From Chloranthus sessilifolius (lineage: Eukaryota > Streptophyta > Magnoliopsida > Chloranthales > Chloranthaceae), in NCBI GenBank assembly GCA_021018995.1, contig CM037586.1:145990060-146054059 (forward strand): 64,000 nt of DNA. The letters are read 5' to 3'. The notes under the pieces were generated by a model that saw nothing but the letters and a program-made list of their open reading frames with translations, was not told where the DNA came from and made no database searches. The position numbers were made by a program, and so were the translations under genes. Positions 33,603 to 44,249 of the stretch are shown piece by piece (within the stretch, counting starts at the first letter, position 1; each line of letters begins with the position of its first letter).

Positions 33603-34329
33603 ATAGAAAGATATTTACTACAAGTACAGAATACAGCAAGTTTATCGTTGGTAGTTTCAAAGGGGTGGGCGAAGAGGAAGCATTTTAATTTCCAGTTATA
33701 GGCTTTTTGAAGAGGAAGAGGACTTTATTCCTGGGTACTTATCAAGAGCAGTATACACTAAAATGCTTAAAATGCTTAAAATCTTAGGCCTCGTTCGTTT
33801 GCCAGGAGACACAAGGATTCTGAGTTTTCTCTCAGAAAGCAACAGTTTTCGGAGCATTTCTGCTCTTTTCCGCCGTTCGTGAGTTTTGGTGGGCCCCACA
33901 GAAAGTGGGGCACTTTCCGAGTGAAAACGACATTTTCATTTATGAGATATTTGGGCAGAAAAGCTCTGTTTCTGAGCTAGAGAGAGTATAGTTGCTGGCT
34001 TAAGATACACCAACTCATCACCCTCTCAACGTTCTCTTTCCAACGGCTATAAATGGTAGTTTGAAAACTATTTTTTTCCCTTTCTTTTTTTAATAGGGTT
34101 TAAACTCCGTTTTTGCAAAAAAAAAAAAAGACAAAAAACCCATTTTTTTGCCTTTCTTCTCTCTTCCATTTTTTCCCTAAAAAAAAAAAAAAGGAGGTAC
34201 ATGATTTTTTTTTTTTTTTCTTCTTCTTCTTCTTCTTCTCCTTCTTCTCCTCTGATTTTTTTTTTTTCCTCTGCTCTGTGTGTAGGTTTAGATGAGAGAG
34301 GGCTTTGGGTTTGGGGGAGAGGGAGAGAT

Positions 34330-34776
34330 GGGTTTGACTAGAGTAAGTCATATGCACACGCTTTTTAAGTGATTGCATCAAGGTAAAAGAAAGACTTTTT
34401 ATTTTAGGGATATGTGACATGTGAAAATACAATCTAGACCGTCTGATATAAAGTTCAGGATCTATAAATTCTTGGTAGATAAGATTATATTTCGTGCTAA
34501 TCTTGTCCACTAAGGATCTATATATCATGAACTTTAGATCAGACGACCTAGATTGCATTTTCAAATTACCGTATGATATAATAGCCTTTGACTATATTTA
34601 ATCACATGATGAAGATTATATTTTGTGCCAATCTTGTCCACTATGGATCTATAGATCATGAACTTTAGATCAGATGGCCTAGATTGCGTTTTCACGTATC
34701 ACATGTCCCTAAAATACAAAGTCTTTTTTTAACCTTAGTGCAATCACTTAAAAAGCGATTGCAAGTAATGGCTCCC
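34330..34776. mobile_element. MITE, GGGAGCC family, copy 1
   Basis: The right end is AAGTAATGGCTCCC, preceded by GTGCAATCACTT. The left end (near 34330) is diverged but keeps ATGCACACGCTTTTTAAGTG. The middle holds mirrored words such as ATCTATAGATCATGAACTTTA and its inverse. It ends 16 bp before copy 2. Confidence 0.75.
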
Positions 34777-34792
34777 TAAATATAATAAGAAG

Positions 34793-35143
34793 GGGAGCCA
34801 TTACTTGCACACATTTTTCAAGTGATTACACCGGATTTAAAGAAAGAAATGGTATTTAGGGACATGTGATATGTAAAAATGTAATATGGGTCGTCTGATT
34901 TGAAGTTCATGATCAATAGATCTATGGCATATAAAATTGGAGTAAAGCACGATACTTGTCATATGATTTATTGTAGTCAACTGTTGAATTATATAATAGC
35001 CTTCGATTCTGTTTAATCAAATGTTAAAAATTATATTTTGTTTTAATCTCTTGCAATCAATATCTTTAAATCATGGCCTTCAAATCAAATGGCTTCGATG
35101 GTGTTTTTACATAGTAAAGGTCGCCAAACTTGCAAGTCTTTCT
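34793..35143. mobile_element. MITE, GGGAGCC family, copy 2 (right end missing)
   Basis: The left end is GGGAGCCATTACTTGCACAC. Its right side matches, in reverse, the left part of copy 3 (54959) up to CAAGTCTTTCT, and then stops, so the final 45 or so bases of the family are absent. Confidence 0.75.
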
Positions 35144-35689
35144 GATCTGTGGACTATAATGTTAATCGTTGTTCTTGTTTTAATGGCTGATATTATAATT
35201 CATCAATCGGATGGTTCGCATCTATTTAGGCATATTTCTTTGAGCTAATGAACTTCATTAATTGCCATTAACGATATCAGCTCGGACACTTTCATGAGTT
35301 TATATATATATATAAACGTTTTTTGTGTTATAAGTATGTTTCGAGAAATTATATTCAAAAATAAATTCGTCACATAACTTCAACCTCGCATGGATTGGTC
35401 GTCTGAAATTTTTTAGCCAAATCCGAGTACGACAAGTAGTCCGATGATTAACATTTGTATGACGGTGACACAATCACAGATTCATCCGATTCTGAGCTTC
35501 TCGAAGAAAAACTTACGATCGAATGAGAAATTAGCTTTTCTGAGAAAAGTAATGAATCAGGGCAACTTAAGAACAATTGTAGGAAAATGTAAGAATCATA
35601 GTCTGCTAAGAATCAGCAGGATTCTAAGTTATCAAAATTCAAAGTTTTTCTGAGAAAAGTCAAGAAACACCTGAACGAGACCTTAGCAT

Positions 35690-35866
35690 TTTCGTTAGGT
35701 ATGCTTAGAAGTCCAAATATCGCTTTCACTCATAAAGTGATCCAAAATTTGTGGGGCCCCACCAACACTAGCGAACACGATAAGCACTCGGAAATGGTCA
35801 AATATGGATACTTTTTGAGCTATAACTTAGAATCCTCACAATGCTGGCTTCCGGAAGGAGGCCTTA
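35690..35866. mobile_element. possible third Tourist-like fragment
   Basis: The right edge reads GGAGGCC followed by TTA, with GTGGGGCCCCACC inside, as in the other two Tourist-like elements. No convincing left end. Confidence 0.35.
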
Positions 35867-35935
35867 GGGTGAGTAACTCTTCTCGCCAAAAATAAAAACA
35901 ATACTAACAATAGTGTAAACACAATTAAATACATG

Positions 35936-36085
35936 GAGACTGTTATATGAAATTTTATGCCGATAAAGTGCAAGCGGCTGTGCAATTGGGTGCAAATTTT
36001 GTGCAACTCAATTAATGAAGGTCCTTGCACCCAATAACGTCATTCACTTTCTCTTAAACAAATCTGTTCTCCTTTTATAATTTTT
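35936..36085. mobile_element. inverted-repeat element, AAAGTGCA family, copy 3
   Basis: The left arm TTATATGAAATTTTATGCCG is followed by ATAAAGTGCAAG; the right arm CACTTTCTCTTAAACAAAT is followed by CTGTTCTCCTTTTATAAT. These mirror each other and match copies 1 and 2. It sits between the two Tourist-like elements. Confidence 0.68.
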
Positions 36086-36131
36086 CAAAATATATTTCTT
36101 TTCCACTTTCCAAAGTGGAAATACAATCTAA

Positions 36132-37842
36132 GGCCTTGTTCGAATACTAAAACCGAGGCTTGATTCCGGGTTTTTACTCAGAAAGTGACAAAATTGAGGC
36201 AAATCTTATCAATTCCTGCGTTCGGTAATCGGTGTGGGCCCCACAAGAAAACAATCACTTTCTGAGTTTCACGCAGTTTTGCATTTCCTACCAATTTTTA
36301 CAGAAATGGTTGGAAATTGAGAAGAGTGGAGTATACTCCCCTCAAACGTAGGCACCAAATGAAGTTTCTACAATGGCTAGCTTCAACAGCGCTTGTTCCT
36401 GGCTTAGCTTCCTTGCTTAACTATTTTATAATCAAGTTCTATGTTGGTTTTGATTTCTATATTCATATCAATGGGTTGATCATAGGGCTCAGCTCATACT
36501 TGAGTTACAAACATATGTTGTTTTGATCAAGCCCATGTAGAACAATCTTCAATGGCTTTCTGGTATTAATTTTTTTAAAAATAAAAGGGGTTTTGGAAGT
36601 TGCTCGGATCTCCACACCTGAGGTCAACGCGCCGGATAGTGCACATATCCGACTAATCTGATGACGTTTACTGTCGACGTCGGCTGGCAGGACTCATCTG
36701 ATGATGTCTACTGTCGACGTCGGCCGGCAGGTCTGGTTGCTTGGAGTTGTGCTTTTAGAGGCTTCATAACAGAGCTTCTTTTGTTGTCTTTGGGAGAAGA
36801 AGACCTTGGGCTTTTATTGAGTGCCCATCATAAGAGTGATATTTAGTGGCACTACACATAAAAGACAAGACTTTGCGAGAAGCCAAAATATGTTATTCGT
36901 TTAACTTCTTTTGACGCACTTCCCCAATTTCTTTATAATTCACCATCAATGGTTAAGATATGGCTGATCTATAGTGTCAAAGTGATAGATCATAACTTGG
37001 AGTGTATAAGGCCCAATAATGGTGTTTTAGGAAAATTTAAACCATCCAATTTATGGACTATAATATCATCCATACATTCTTATCTCAAGGATTAGTTATA
37101 TATGTCTTCTATCTTATTTTTTTTTCTTTTATTTATTTTTTTAAAAGATAAAAGATAAATAAAATATGATACCTTTATTTATAGCTAAAAATCCGTCCTT
37201 CCTAACTCACGTTTTTACGTGATTAAATCATTGAGTGTTTTGTATAAGATGGTGGAGATCGTTTTCGTCTCAATCTTTAACGCAATCGATCTAGAGATCA
37301 TGGTCAAACTAGCCAAGACATGCCCGGCTCTTTCCCTTAATATAATCGGGTTTGGTCGGGTAGGATTCAGGCCAAAATTTCGTCGGCCCGATTGTTTTTA
37401 CCTTAGGGCGTGTAGGAAATATTTTTGCACGAATCCGATTCAAATATAGTGTTTGTATAATAGGCGATCAGGTACTAAAGTTGTATAATAGGCGATCATT
37501 TTTGCACAATTGCGCCGACAAAAGTGTTCAACTTTCCATGGATCGTGCATTGCCCAAAAATGACTTTGAAATATATATGGCACGGTATCAGATGCTCTAC
37601 CGTCATTCCTACGGTCATACGATGTCCCTAAAGTAGACCGATTCTGTGCTTTTCTAGAACAATTAAAAGAACACAGGAAATCTTTCGTTTCTGTGAAATG
37701 TCAAGAATCAGAGCTTTTTTGAGGCCTAAAAGAACACACCTGGGAAAAGCTAAAAATCTGAGTTGGTCAAGAATCTACAGGAAACTGAGTTGTCAGAAAT
37801 CAGAGCTTTTCTGAGATAACGGAGAAATACCCGAAGATGGCC
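36132..37842. mobile_element. Tourist-like (PIF/Harbinger) non-autonomous element 2
   Basis: The ends are GGCCTTGTTCGAATAC and the inverse of GGCCATCTTCGGGTATTTC, flanked on both sides by TAA (36129-36131 and 37843-37845). It shares the GTGGGCCCCACA and TTTCTGAG-type subterminal words with element 1. Length is 1711 bp, with no transposase. Its right edge lies 260 bp before the start codon of the glutaredoxin-like gene. Confidence 0.78.
36656..36732. repeat. two tandem units of about 39 bp
   Basis: The units share TCTGATGA, TACTGTCGACGTCGGC and GGCAGG(A/T)CT. Confidence 0.75.
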
Positions 37843-38102
37843 TAATTATGTAACCTCGAAAGTAGAAATTATCGTCGAATCCCTTTTCATTTCTCAAAAA
37901 TCCATTTTTTGAATTTGAGTTGTGGCGGGCGGCACTTACTCAAAACAAGTCACAAACAAACAAATTCACATAAACTTGGTCCCTCACATGCCTTGCCACA
38001 TAAGTTTATTACCATGTGATGAAAGAGATTTAACTTAAAGAGAGCTGGACAACGACGAAGAAAGCTCTGCGCCTACCCTCTAAAACGATTTGAATTTTAC
38101 GG

Positions 38103-39128
38103 ATGGGCTGTGCTGCTTCTTCAAATCTCATAGAAGACGACGACGGCGCCTATGGCCAGATGGGTGGACCATCAGGACTCGGCCACCACATCGTCTCTCT
38201 CACTTCAACAACATACGGCCTTCTATCCCTCGATTCCCCTAAAACCCCACCACCAACCATCACCTCCACTACTCCCCCCGACCCAATCTCCAAACGCCTC
38301 ACCCTCGCTTCTCTCTTTCCCGAGCCCAGATCCCGCCACCTCGAACCAGAGATCATCAACTCTTGGGAACTCATGGCCGGTCTCGACAACGACAGCTTCC
38401 GCTTCTCTCCCGCTCCCAGATCCTCGCTTCTCCACACTGTCGCCGAGCTCGACTCCCGAATATCTTGGCCCCCAAAGCCATTTGTCATCAAGAACACCTC
38501 CGGGCTTCATCTTGGAAAAGAGAATGCCAATGGCCCCATCTGTTTTGCTCGACCCGGATCCGGCCCCCATCGGGCCAACAACGTTCTGCAACCCTCAAAC
38601 CCTAGCGTACCCAAGCCACCGCCGGTTAAGTACTCTCTAGAAGAATTTGAGAAGAGATGCCCACCGGGGGGAGAGAACGCGGTGGTCGTGTACACGACGA
38701 CGCTGAGAGGGATTCGAAAGACGTTCGAGGAGTGTAACGCTGTGCGGGCGGCTTTGGAAGGGGTTGGGGTTTGGTTTGTGGAGAGGGACGTTTCGATGGA
38801 TTTAGGGTTTAGGGAGGAGCTGAGAGAGCTTATGAAGGGGAGGGGTGCCGAGCGTGCGACGGTTCCAAGGGTTTTTGTGAGGGGACGTTACATTGGGGGA
38901 TCCGAGGAGGTTTTGAGAATCCAGGAAGAAGCCGGGCTGGGGATGCTTGTTGAAGGGTTGCCGAAAGCTAGGGTTGGTGTTGTTTGCGATGGGTGCGGTG
39001 GAGTTAGGTTCATGCCTTGTTTTAAATGTTGGGGAAGCTGTAAAGTTGTGAAGGAAGATGAAATGAAGGTGGTGAAGTGCCCTGACTGTAATGAAAATGG
39101 TTTGGTGCTCTGCCCTATTTGTAGCTAA
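38103..39128 (+). CDS. glutaredoxin-like domain protein, zinc-ribbon C-terminus (341 aa)
   Basis: An intact single-exon host gene. Residues 193-290 form a glutaredoxin-like domain: VVVYTTTLRGIRKTFEEC, TVP at 253-255 (the cis-proline) and GG at 265-266. The usual CxxC active site is replaced by the LRGIRKT stretch, as in the plant glutaredoxin-like family with At5g39865-type members, so disulfide reductase activity is doubtful. The C-terminus has four cysteine pairs (295/298, 306/309, 326/329, 337/340), a likely zinc-binding region. MGCAASS at the start suggests N-myristoylation at Gly2 and palmitoylation at Cys3, hence membrane attachment; this is an inference. NSWELMAGLDNDSF (86-99) matches the WELM-type motif of the family. 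Substrate and pathway are unknown. The ATG is the first in frame and gives the family's typical start. The C-rich first 500 bp encodes a Pro/Ser-rich linker. Confidence 0.93.
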   Translation: MGCAASSNLIEDDDGAYGQMGGPSGLGHHIVSLTSTTYGLLSLDSPKTPPPTITSTTPPDPISKRLTLASLFPEPRSRHLEPEIINSWELMAGLDNDSFRFSPAPRSSLLHTVAELDSRISWPPKPFVIKNTSGLHLGKENANGPICFARPGSGPHRANNVLQPSNPSVPKPPPVKYSLEEFEKRCPPGGENAVVVYTTTLRGIRKTFEECNAVRAALEGVGVWFVERDVSMDLGFREELRELMKGRGAERATVPRVFVRGRYIGGSEEVLRIQEEAGLGMLVEGLPKARVGVVCDGCGGVRFMPCFKCWGSCKVVKEDEMKVVKCPDCNENGLVLCPICS

Positions 39129-39386
39129 ATTTACTACTCTGTTTAATAATTATTTTAATCTTCTTATAAATCAGTACTGGTTAATTCCTTTTTGGCAGCA
39201 ATTGGGTTGGGTATGTTTATATATATACTTTATTTCTCTCCTCTGTGTTCCGAAAATCGTCTCTTTTTTTTTCTTTTCTTTTATTCTCCATTTCTCTGTT
39301 TTTTTTTTTTTGAATCTGTAAATAGAGTTTATGGTTTTTTTTTGTTTTTTTGCAAGTTTGGTTTATAGGTCAAAATATGGCTGCAA

Positions 39387-39392
39387 AATAAA
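39387..39392 (+). promoter_or_regulatory. possible polyadenylation signal (AATAAA)
   Basis: AATAAA lies 259 bp after the stop codon of the glutaredoxin-like gene, after a T-rich stretch. Plant signals are loose, so this is only a candidate. Confidence 0.4.
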
Positions 39393-39622
39393 TGGTTTCC
39401 TAGAATTTGTACATAAATTTATTTCAGGATGCTCTGTTTGATTTTAATGTGCCGAACAAACAAGCTTAGTTATGGGACCAATGGACCATATCTCCAATGT
39501 CAGGTCACCTTGTCAATAGGCAATAACCCAAAATTCAGGCCGTGTGATTCAAAGCAGTCTAAAGACCTTTGCCATGTGTGCCATGTGATCGGTAACGATC
39601 CTATCTGATGATCTGGTGGGTG

Positions 39623-39627
39623 TGAGA
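39623..39627. other. target-site duplication, left copy (TGAGA)
   Basis: Directly before the left copia LTR. Identical to 46712-46716. Confidence 0.92.
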
Positions 39628-40088
39628 TGTAAGAAGTTTCTATTTTGGTGGCCATCACTATGGTCAAACCCGTTGACCAGTGAATGGTATAAGATCAACC
39701 TTAAGATGTACAATTGCTATTCTGGTGAGTTTGAAGAGAATAGGCAACTGCTTATTGTGTCTTTCAGTTAAGGTATGATTGTGATTTCTAATCACACTAT
39801 AATTAGCAATTTCAGTCCTTAATGGGATAGGACTCTTTGGCTATAAATATAAGGGGTGCCTGGTCCCAACGATAGCTTGACATAATTCAATCCTCCCTAT
39901 TTGCGAGAGCATCCCCATTGTGCTAGGAGACATTGAACGCGAGAACATCGTTGAAGATCGGCAACCATCAATGGCTAACGCTCAAGGTGTGCATATTTAT
40001 AGTTTGTTGGTTTTTGATTGATCATGCGCCTAGATCTTTAGGCTTAATTTTGGATGGTCGGATCATCAGATCCATTTAGATTCAATCA
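39628..40088 (+). repeat. 5' LTR of the copia element
   Basis: A 461-bp LTR starting TGTAAGAAG and ending with CAATCA. A TATA box, TATAAATA, lies at 39842-39849. It pairs with 46254-46711. Confidence 0.94.
39842..39849 (+). promoter_or_regulatory. TATA box in the copia LTR
   Basis: TATAAATA, in the middle of the LTR and conserved in the other LTR at 46465-46472. It is the likely core promoter of the element. Confidence 0.7.
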
Positions 40089-40090
40089 AT

Positions 40091-40102
40091 TGGTATCAAA
40101 GC
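40091..40102 (+). other. primer binding site of the copia element
   Basis: TGGTATCAAAGC, close to the initiator Met-tRNA complement TGGTATCAGAGC, two bases after the LTR. Confidence 0.85.
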
Positions 40103-41840
40103 CATGATTGGCGTTATGATCGGTCAAAGCTTTAAAGTGAATTTTTTTTTTTTTTTTTTGTAATGGCTGTTTTATATAAAAAAATATATCCAACTTCCGG
40201 TGGGTCGACCTCTCCGCTTGACCCATCGGCGCCGATCACTCACTGGGCATGGTAAGCCCTTAAAGCCGGTCACGCATGCACTTCAAAAAAAAAACTTTGA
40301 AAATTTTGAGTTTTGTGGTCGACGGTCGGCCACGGTGGCTCTTTTCGACCGGACCAAGACCAACTTAACTGGCCGGGGCGATCGGCGATGATCTTGGCAA
40401 GGCCCGGTCACAAGATGGGGCGCGGAAGCTGAAAGGCATCTGTAACAACAACCTTTAAAAAAAAAAAAAAAAATTTTGGGTTTTTTTTTTGGCCGACGGT
40501 CCGGCGCCGGTGGCCATTTTCCGGCTACCGGACTGGCACCGGCCGACTTCCGGCGCCGGGGCCGATCGGCCGGTGCACCGGACCGACGGCGACGGTCACC
40601 GGTGGGGGCCGTGGGTTGGCCTGAAAGGGGCGGCTGTTGCAACTTCAAAAAAAAAAAAAATTTCAGAAGAGGAAGAAGAAGAAGGAGAAAGGGGTTTTGG
40701 GGCGGGTCCGCTTCTGGCCCACTGCCCGACCCGCCTAGCCCTTCAGGGCCTACTTGGCCCATTAGACCCGCCTGGCCACCCGACCCGCCAGCCCCCCTGA
40801 GCCTATATGGCCCATGGACCCGTCTGGCCTTTTGGACCACCGCCCGACCCGCCTGACTAGCGAGACCCGTCTGGGCCTGTTTGGCCCATGGCCCGACCTG
40901 CACCCTGACCACAGGGCCCACTCGGCCACTAAGGCCCATGGCCCGGCCCGATACCCGGCCCAATTATGATCTTTTAAATTTCTTATTCTTTTCGGGCCTT
41001 TTCTGGGCTATTTATAGGTCCAATTTTCGGACATTATATATGCATTTTGACTATCTCGGACATTCCGGATCCGTTTTTGAGGTCTATTTTTAACAATGAG
41101 CTCTCTATTATGATATTTTTATGACCTGATGTTATTTTTTTCATTTTTTAATTGTGTAATCAATTTTTGTTCAAGTATCATTCATTAGAATTGGGTAGTG
41201 TAGATTGTGCTCTACCACCATGGCTGGTACTTACACTTTATAATGCTCGTTTGTTGTTTTTTTTGACACCTCCTCATAACACGTTTTGTGATCATATAAA
41301 TTATTATCAAGTCTAATTTGAAAACATGGCTTGGAAAGATTCTTCTGCCCAACGGTGATGATCTTTCCTAGTGCCGTGGTTTTCATAGTGAGGTTTAATT
41401 TTGTTCAAAAACGTGTTACAAATCCAGTGCAAATGTGTAGTGAACGTTGGCGTTACAACATAAGGGATTCTTACGCAGCGGTGATGAATCACTTAATGTT
41501 ATATGATGGTCGTTTTCACTATTCATTATTTTGTGTGTGGGATCGCCGCGTCTCGTGACTCGATCCAACGGAGGGTCATAACGACGCAATTAGTACCACC
41601 ATCATTAATATAGATTGAGGAAGCGGCTAGTGTGTTATGACTCGACCCAACGGAGGCTCATAATGACACAAATTGTTTCTCAATAAAATCACATTGGTTT
41701 TAATTTTTATATTCCTTGACATATTTTAACTTTCGCGTCACATACTATAATTATAACCTTGTGGAATTGATAGTTACTTCGATTGTATGTGGACATAATA
41801 AAGCCCTTAATCATTATGCGATTGAACGTCTATCATAACC
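40103..41840 (+). other. long copia leader with a GC-rich block
   Basis: About 1.7 kb between the primer site and gag. Bases about 40200-40960 are strikingly GC-rich (CCGGCGCCGG-type and CCCGACCCGCCTGGCC-type words), broken by runs of A or T at 40141-40159, 40457-40490 and 40647-40662. Two copies of a CTCGA(T/C)CCAACGGAGG motif occur at about 41558 and 41642. Frames here are by-products of composition. Confidence 0.7.
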
Positions 41841-41849
41841 GATGATTGG

Positions 41850-42640
41850 TCGAATTGAACTTTTGAGTGGATCAAATTATGAGAAATGGAGGGAGCAGGT
41901 TACAATTGTTCTAGCATGGATCTTGACTATGCTATACGATCCGATAAACCCAAGGTGCCTCGACTGAGGATCTGGCAGTGAACCATACGGATTTAGAAAA
42001 ATGGGATAGATCAAATCGTATGAGCCTCATGATCATAAAGAGTTCTATTGCTGATGCGATTCGGGGAGGTATTCCTGACTCGCACACTGCAAAAGAATAC
42101 ATGCAAGCCATTAAGGAACAATTTCAAGGGACTTCTAAAGCCCTCGCCAGTAGTCTAATTGTTAAAATGGGAACCATGAAATATGATGGTCATAGCGGCG
42201 TCCGTGAGCACATTATGAAAATGAGTGGCATGGCCACTCAATTGAAAGAAGTGGACATGGGTTTTTCTGAGGGTTATCTTGTTCACTTCATTATGACTTC
42301 TCTTCCTGCGCAATTTGGCCCGTTCAAGATCAATTATAACACGCAGAAAGAGAAGTGGAAGATGAACAAGCTAATCGCTCATTGTGTCCAAGAAGAAGAA
42401 CGTCTTCGGGCTGAAAAACTTGAAAGTGCCCATTACGCCGCTCTTGGCCCATCGAAACGAAATTTCAAGAGAAAATCGGGACAATATAAAGGAAAGAACG
42501 TGAAAACTCCTCCACCGGAAACCAAACAAGGAGAAGCTAGCACATCTACTTCTGACATCAAGTGTCACTTTTGTAAGAAGAAGGGACACATTAAGAAGAA
42601 TTGTCAGAAATACAGAGATTGGCTAGTTAAGAAAGGTAAT
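41850..42640 (+). pseudogene. gag region of the copia element
   Basis: A copia gag domain with SSIADAIRGGIPDSHTAKEY, VREHIMKMSGMATQLKEVDM and LVHFIMTSLPAQFGPFKINY, then a CCHC knuckle CHFCKKKGHIKKNC at about 42563-42604. It would form the particle that packages element RNA. Fossil. Confidence 0.88.
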
Positions 42641-42689
42641 GACCTTGCTTTTGTGTGTTTTGAATCACTTTATGTTGATGCTCTACGCA

Positions 42690-43730
42690 ATACTTGGTGG
42701 ATAGATTCTGGTGCAACTATTCACATCAGTAATTCAATGCAGGGATTTCGATCCAGCAGGAAGCTAAGTAAAGGCGAACGTACCATCAAACTCGGGAATG
42801 GATTAGAAGCAGACGTGGAGGCCATTGGGACTCTCCGTCTCATTTTAGATAGTGGTTTCATTTTGGATTTAGTTGATACTATTTATGTTCCCAGTATCAC
42901 TAGAAACCTTATCTCAATTTCTAAATTGGATTCATTAGGTTTTGAATTTAAATTTAGACATAATATGTTTACTCTATTATTTAATTTCGATATTGTGGGT
43001 GGTGGCTCATTAGTGGGCAATCTTTATCAGTTGAACTTGGATTCATCTTACGCCCAATCTTTAATTTCTATGCATGTGAATGATAAAATAAGTAAGAAAC
43101 GAAAACGAGCACTCGATAACTCCTCCATTTTATGGCATAAACGTTTAGGCCATATATCTAAGGATAGAATGGAGAGGTTAATTAAAGATGATATAATTGA
43201 TGCGCTCGATTTCTCTGATTTCAATACTTGTGTTGATTGCGTTAAAGGAAAACTTACAAAAACTAATAAGAAAGGGGCTCTCAGAAGCACGAGTTTGCTG
43301 GAAATAGTCCACACTGATATTTGTGGACCGTTTCCAACTCCCGCTATTGGTGGTCAAAAGTATTTTATTACCTTCACTGATGATTATTCTCGTTTTGGTT
43401 ATATATTTCTCATTCACGAGAAATCTGAGGCCCTGGATATGTTTAAAATCTATAAAGCCGAAGTTGAGTTACAACTCAATTCGAAGATTAAAATTGTGAG
43501 ATCTGATAGAGGCGGAGAGTACTATGGTAGATACTCAAGCAGTAATCAGGACCCTTCGCCACTGTATCTACAAGAGCATGGCATTGTCGCTCAATACACC
43601 ATGGGAACAGAACACAAGAGGTAGCAGAAATCGTACTCTTATGGATATGGTGAGAAGCATGTTATGCAACTCACGTTGCCTGCGTTCTTGTGAGGAGAAG
43701 CCTAGAAATCAACGGTGCATATCCTAAATC
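42690..43730 (+). pseudogene. protease and integrase region of the copia element
   Basis: It starts with the protease site WWIDSGATIHISNS (about 42698-42739), then the pre-integrase zinc part (LWHKRLGHISKDRM ... CVDCVKGK) and the integrase core (VHTDICGPFPTPAIGGQKYF, FTDDYSRFGYIF, RSDRGGEYYG). It continues in decayed form to about 44000. Integrase before reverse transcriptase marks it as copia. Confidence 0.88.
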
Positions 43731-44249
43731 GAGTTCCTAGTAAGGCAGTTCCCAAGACTCCTTATGAGCTATGGGTAGGAAGAAAACCGACTTTAGGATA
43801 TTTACACATTTGGGACTGTTTCGCTGAAGCAAAGGTGTACAACCCACAATTAGGAAAATTGGACCCTAAAACTATAAGTTGTCATTTCCTTGGTTACCTT
43901 GATAGATCATAAGGCTGATTTTATTGCCCCACTCATAGTACTCGGATTGTTGAGACTAGACATGCAAAATTCTTTGAGGATCGTGAGATCAGTGGGAGTA
44001 TAGAGCTTAGGAAAATCACTTTTGAGGAGAATCGGGTTATAATTCCTATCCCTTTTATCCAAGAAAAGTGGCACCAACACGATTATTCAAGCCGGTGTTG
44101 ATGCTTTGTGGCTATACCTATTGACACACCCCACATTGAGGAGGCTCTTGCTCCCATGGCGATCGCCAGCGATCTACCATTGCGTGATCGAGAGAGAGCA
44201 AAAGCACGCCATTTCTGATGACTATATAGTTTACCTAAATGAGAGTGAG

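Larger units (their letters stand above)
33787..35683. mobile_element. Tourist-like (PIF/Harbinger) non-autonomous element 1
   Basis: The ends are GGCCTCGTTCG (left) and CGAGACC (right, inverse GGTCTCGTTCAGG), flanked on both sides by TTA (33784-33786 and 35684-35686). TTA/TAA target duplications and GGCCTTGTTCG-like ends are the Tourist signature. Subterminal pieces such as TTTTCTCAGAAA are also mirrored. There is no transposase. Two GGGAGCC MITEs lie inside it and account for much of its 1.9 kb. Confidence 0.78.

Noticed and set aside
34100-34564. 154-codon Lys-rich - strand frame
   Set aside because: It reads through poly(T) and TTC runs and part of a MITE; not a protein gene.
40283-40963. 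226-codon - strand frame and several + frames in the copia leader
   Set aside because: Composition-driven (GC-rich, Arg/Pro/Gly-rich), no domain, and placed in the untranslated leader of the element.
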